DNA of 64,000 bases, from the NCBI GenBank assembly GCA_008638375.1, contig CM018031.1:63013688-63077687 (forward strand), in the 5' to 3' direction. The notes beneath the pieces were generated by a model. The model was not told the origin of the DNA. It worked only from the letters and a program-made list of their open reading frames with translations, and made no database searches. The DNA comes from Nyssa sinensis. Taxonomy: Eukaryota > Streptophyta > Magnoliopsida > Cornales > Nyssaceae. Both the position numbers and the translations under genes were made by a program. This document shows, piece by piece, positions 60,476 to 64,000 of this stretch (the stretch's first letter is position 1; every line of letters begins with the position of its first letter).

Positions 60476-61965
60476 ATCATTTTACTCCATTACCTGCTGT
60501 TCAAGTGCCATGAAAGCATGAGGAAGAAATCCCATTTATGTGGGATGTCCTAGCAGCATTTACTGTAGTTTTTACTTGTAAGTGTCCCTCAATTCAATTG
60601 GGATTTTTTTTTAAGTCTCCCTTTGATTTTTCTTAGCACCTTATATTAGTAAAACCAACAAGAGTAATGAACTTTTATATTCAGGATGGAATTTTGTTCA
60701 CCGAAAAATGTGGTATTAATTCCAAATAATAATCAGTCTCTAAACTCATTCAGAACTTTATAGAGCAGAACTTTTTTTATTTATTTATAAATATTTGGTT
60801 TTGTTTATCGTTTGTTCTCTCCTCTACCTATATTTAAAAGAGCCCTCTACCTATGAGGATAAGATGTACATAATCTTACCTAACCATCCTTGATATTCCA
60901 CTGAAGTATTGTCCCTTAAAACAAAGTGAAGAGAAAAAAAGAAGTTCAAATAAAAGCTAAGTTCCTGTTTGTTTCAGCTTAATGAGGTTAGGATATTGCA
61001 TTTGAGTGAGAAATTAAGCATTTAATCCGAAACTAGTTGTTTGGATGAATTAAGTTAGAATTAGTTTATGCGGTTGGGACTTACATTTTTAAGTTGCAAT
61101 CAACTTATTTCAATAAGTTGCTTCTTGGTGCTTAATTAGTTTAAGCTAGTGAAAAGTAATGTAATATTACCCAATTATCATTTCTTCTTTTATTTATTAT
61201 TTTGTACTTTTTTATCATTTTATAATCATTTTTCAATAACTTTTACTAAACATTCAAATATTTTTTCTCATCAACTGCTAAAACGCTATCAATTGCTTAA
61301 TCCCAACTACACTTTTAGATAACTCATGAACCAAACGTACACTAAGTTGATTCACCAAATTCTCTTGTCATTAAGCATACATGACTTAAATTTTTACTTT
61401 AGATTTCCCTTTCTTCTTTATATGTGTTGGTCTTCTAAAAGCCTCAACAAAGCCAAGCTGCTGTAAGCTTGGGAGTAAAGCTTGGCATCACACACCAGCT
61501 GCATATGCTCTCATTGATTAAGGTTCTCCACCTCCCACCTTCCCTTTACCCTACTGGGAAGCAAAAGACATTTCCTTTACTTGGGAATAAACATATGATG
61601 TCAAGATCCTTGTGAAAGTGATCAGATCCTCAAAGACTAATTACCTTTGCAAATTAAGTCTCTATAGTCATAAACAAAGTTATGAAAACAATTTCAAAAA
61701 CTAAAAGAAATTAAAAACAGAAGCATATGCTAGATTTCCCCTTTTTAATTGTTATATATTCCCTAAATGTTTCTTAAATATACTCTGATCACATGCCCCT
61801 TGCCAAAGTCTCAGACAAAGATATCAATCAATTCTTTTATCGACTTTACTTGGGCAATATCAAATAGCTAATAATTACTAAACACTTCTAGATAATAAGA
61901 TTATTCAATCAAAGGGTCATTATAATTACTACTTCTGGATGATAAGATTACTCAAAACAAACTGT

Positions 61966-62007
<42 letters not shown>

Positions 62008-62241
62008 CTCCTAATGTCCTTGATAGATAAAGTGCTGTTGAACTTAGAAAATAGCATTTTTTTTTATTTTTAACAAGAAAATATCTTAATATGTCCACAA
62101 AGAGCCATTAATTTTGGACTTTGATTTATACAAGATCTCTTGTTATTAAACTACCTATTTGTGAAAAGTATGTTAGCTAGGGGCGGTGTAGAAAGTGGAC
62201 TCCATGTCATGTGATCCAAAAAGAATCTCCCTTCATCCTTG

Positions 62242-62252
62242 CATATATAAGG
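62242..62252 (+). promoter_or_regulatory. TATA box of MIR166
   Basis: CATATATAAGG lies about 70 bp upstream of the hairpin, followed by a CT-rich leader (CTCTCTCTTTCTCTCTC), the usual arrangement at plant MIR genes. Confidence 0.65.
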
Positions 62253-62310
62253 ACCCCATGAAAAATAATGCATGGCCAAATCGAAACTCTCTCTTTCTCT
62301 CTCTAGAATC

Positions 62311-62405
62311 GTTGAGGGGAATGTTGTTTGGTTCGAAATCATTCATCAGAAGCTCAAACATGCATCAAGCTGAATGATTTCGGACCAGGCTTCATTCCCC
62401 TCAAC
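62311..62405 (+). ncRNA. MIR166: MIR166 precursor hairpin
   Basis: The 3' arm (62,380-62,400) carries the full 21-nt conserved miR166 beginning TCGGACCAGGCTTC and ending CATTCCCC. The 5' arm carries the expected star at 62,318-62,338 (GGAATGTTGTTTGGTTCGAA plus A), with the 2-nt 3' overhang. The arms pair almost fully from GTTGAGGGGAATG to CATTCCCCTCAAC, extending through GAAATCATTCA / TGAATGATTTC, with a loop of about 22 nt between 62,346 and 62,370. miR166 directs cleavage of class III HD-ZIP mRNAs and sets organ polarity and vascular pattern. A TATA box lies upstream. It is a single copy here; the family member letter cannot be assigned. Confidence 0.97.
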
Positions 62406-62521
62406 TTGGAGACTTCAATAATTGCCATCTATCTAAGATAGTGCAACTGATCTGGTCAACCAGGGTGCATGGTTGGTGCCTTGTTATGGGCTACTCAATG
62501 TAGATGGATCATATCAGAGAC

Positions 62522-62969
62522 TGCTGGTTAATCATTTTCAACTCAATAAGTGAGAAGCAAAGTTAAGAGATGACCCAGAATCCATCAATTATATATGGTA
62601 AGCAGTAGATGGGTATGATTTAGTTTTACAATCTCTTTTTCTTGTAGTGATCAGTTTAGTTTTCAATCTTTTGCTGGTTAATCCTTTCAACTCAATAAGT
62701 GAGAAGCAAAGTTAAGAGATGACCTAGAATATCCATCAATTATATATATGTGGTGAGCAGTAGATGGGTATGATTTAGCTTTTTCAAACTCTTTTCTTGT
62801 AGTGAGTTTAATTTTCAATCTTTTGCTGTTTGATCCTTTTCAACTCAATAAGTGAGAAGCAACGTTAAGAGATGACCTAGAATCCATCAATTCTTGTGAG
62901 CAAGTAGACGGGTATGACTTAGTTTTTCAATCTCTTTTCTTGTAGTGATCAGTTTAGTTTTCAATCTTT
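62522..62969 (+). repeat. Three-unit 150-bp tandem repeat downstream of MIR166
   Basis: Units at 62,522-62,671, 62,672-62,823 and 62,824-62,969. They share CAACTCAATAAGTGAGAAGC, GTTAAGAGATGACC(C/T)AGAAT, GGGTATGA(T/C)TTAG and TTTCAATCTTTTGC. They start about 117 bp after the hairpin, so they are probably within the primary transcript or its terminator. Confidence 0.88.
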
Positions 62970-64000
62970 TGCCTTGATTCACCTAATTAACATGTCAACA
63001 CATATTGGTTTTATATTGAAAGTATGATTGTAAAACTTGGTCATTAATTAGTTATCTTTTGGGTTTGTTCATTTGTTGGGACTTGGGGCAGTTCAATTTA
63101 CCGTGCTTTCGTTGCTTGTAGAGGTTTGCAAAGAATATTATAAGTTGGTAGTTGGGAACTTTCATTATATAATTAAATTCACACACAGCACACACACAAA
63201 CATTAAATGTGATCTTTGAGGTTTGAATTTACCTCTTCCATCTTCTTCACAATTTCTTCATATCTCCTTTGTTCATATACGCCATGCCACCATGTGGATC
63301 AGATGTATTAACTCTTGTGGGCCAACTCTCTGCATGAAAAAACTAAAGAGATTTTGTGAGATAGATCTACATGTGAAACTTGTAATGCCAAGTCATTCAT
63401 ATCTGCTGCAGGTATGTGTGTGTGTGTATATCATATCTGTCGTAGGTGTGCGTCTGTGTGTGTGTTGAGCAACTGTAGTTGCAGTGGAAGGAAAAAAATA
63501 TCATGCACAAGTCTATATAACTGAAGAGAACATGCAATTGCAGAGATGTGTATAGATGTAATGATCAATGATGTGAGGACAATATTGTTGTGATTCTCAT
63601 GTTGAAATTTCTGTTGTCAGTGTTGAAAAACAATGTACTTCCTTTGTGGGGTTTGATAGGATGGAGATTGGAGATGAAAGATTATGAAGAGAAAAAAAGT
63701 GAGGTGCCAACCAATGGGCCCAAATTAATCTTGTAGTGTAATGTGTGTCTATATCGATATAGATGTATATGTATATGTATATGATGTTAGCACGACATGA
63801 ATAACTGCATATGTGTGTTGCCGACTTTGGGATCTCTTTTTCATGCATCAAGTGTAGGGTTTCTAGGCTACTGTCTTAGCGTTAGGCTGCCAAACTTTTT
63901 TTATTTCTCTCTCCTTGTGTTTTTTCTTCAACTTCATGTCCTCCAGCTCATAGTAAAAAATAGACTCGTGGAACATATATAAAATGATGCTTTAACACAA
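62970..64000. other. Downstream of MIR166, no gene supported
   Basis: AT-rich with short GT/CA runs at about 63,181-63,200 and 63,415-63,465. The small frames here have no recognisable content. Part of it may be MIR166 primary transcript. Confidence 0.5.

Larger units (their letters stand above)
57700..62240. other. Intergenic region, little that can be supported
   Basis: No convincing gene. It includes an (AAAT)n run at about 59,066-59,098, a degenerate SINE at about 60,232-60,335, a three-fold repeat with CACTGAATTTGCCTTTGCCC-like units at about 60,340-60,470, and a (TA)n run at 61,971-62,004. Exon-like text near 58,070-58,280 has no known match. Confidence 0.5.

Noticed and set aside
60960..61370. 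A MITE with ends CCTGTTTGTTTCAGCTTAA and TCATGAACCAAACG
   Set aside because: The inverted match is too weak and no target duplication was found, so it is not listed as an element.

Overview
This window is nuclear DNA from a eudicot plant, probably a woody rosid. The evidence is AT-rich intergenic DNA full of TA, GA and AC microsatellites, genes with GT-AG introns and 5'UTR introns, plant-type Ty1/copia, L1, TRIM, SINE and hAT/Mutator MITE remnants, a plant MIR166 hairpin, and a MUSTANG-FLK gene pair that is also adjacent in Arabidopsis (AT3G04605-AT3G04610, from memory). The species cannot be named from sequence alone.

Layout. From 1 to about 20.8 kb is a repeat-built segmental duplication. 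Segment R occurs at 1,307-9,368 and 15,151-20,333, and segment L at about 11,320-12,514 and 13,960-15,155. A minus-strand copia element appears as two halves: gag plus 5' LTR at 1-1,306, and 3' LTR plus RT/RNase H at 12,515-13,912. The two halves carry the same 5-bp target duplication, and the uninterrupted target site survives at 15,151. The copies differ by a three-LTR TRIM (7,936-8,763), a candidate solo LTR (1,705-2,082) and two deletions with locally copied filler. Two small secreted-peptide genes of PIP/PIPL type lie on the minus strand at 10.3-10.5 kb and 20.5-20.8 kb.

From about 25 to 32.5 kb are two dead plus-strand genes: an IND1/INDH-type (NUBPL) P-loop NTPase with a destroyed Walker A, and a pfkB carbohydrate kinase resembling the plastid NARA5 type. 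The kinase remnant contains a hAT-like element and two intronic tandem duplications.

From 35.4 to 51 kb is the genic core. A MUSTANG-type domesticated MULE transposase (+, single coding exon, two 5'UTR introns) converges on a seven-exon FLK-type triple-KH RNA-binding gene (-, 40.4 to about 50.9 kb). FLK in Arabidopsis promotes flowering by repressing FLC. Its last intron here appears to use a GC donor.

From 51 to 64 kb are microsatellite-rich spacer, a decayed L1 LINE (-, 54.87-56.70 kb), possible exons of an unrecognised gene, a clear MIR166 precursor at 62.3-62.4 kb (class III HD-ZIP regulator), and a three-unit 150-bp tandem repeat just downstream of it. No prokaryotic, organellar, rRNA, tRNA or CRISPR features were seen.
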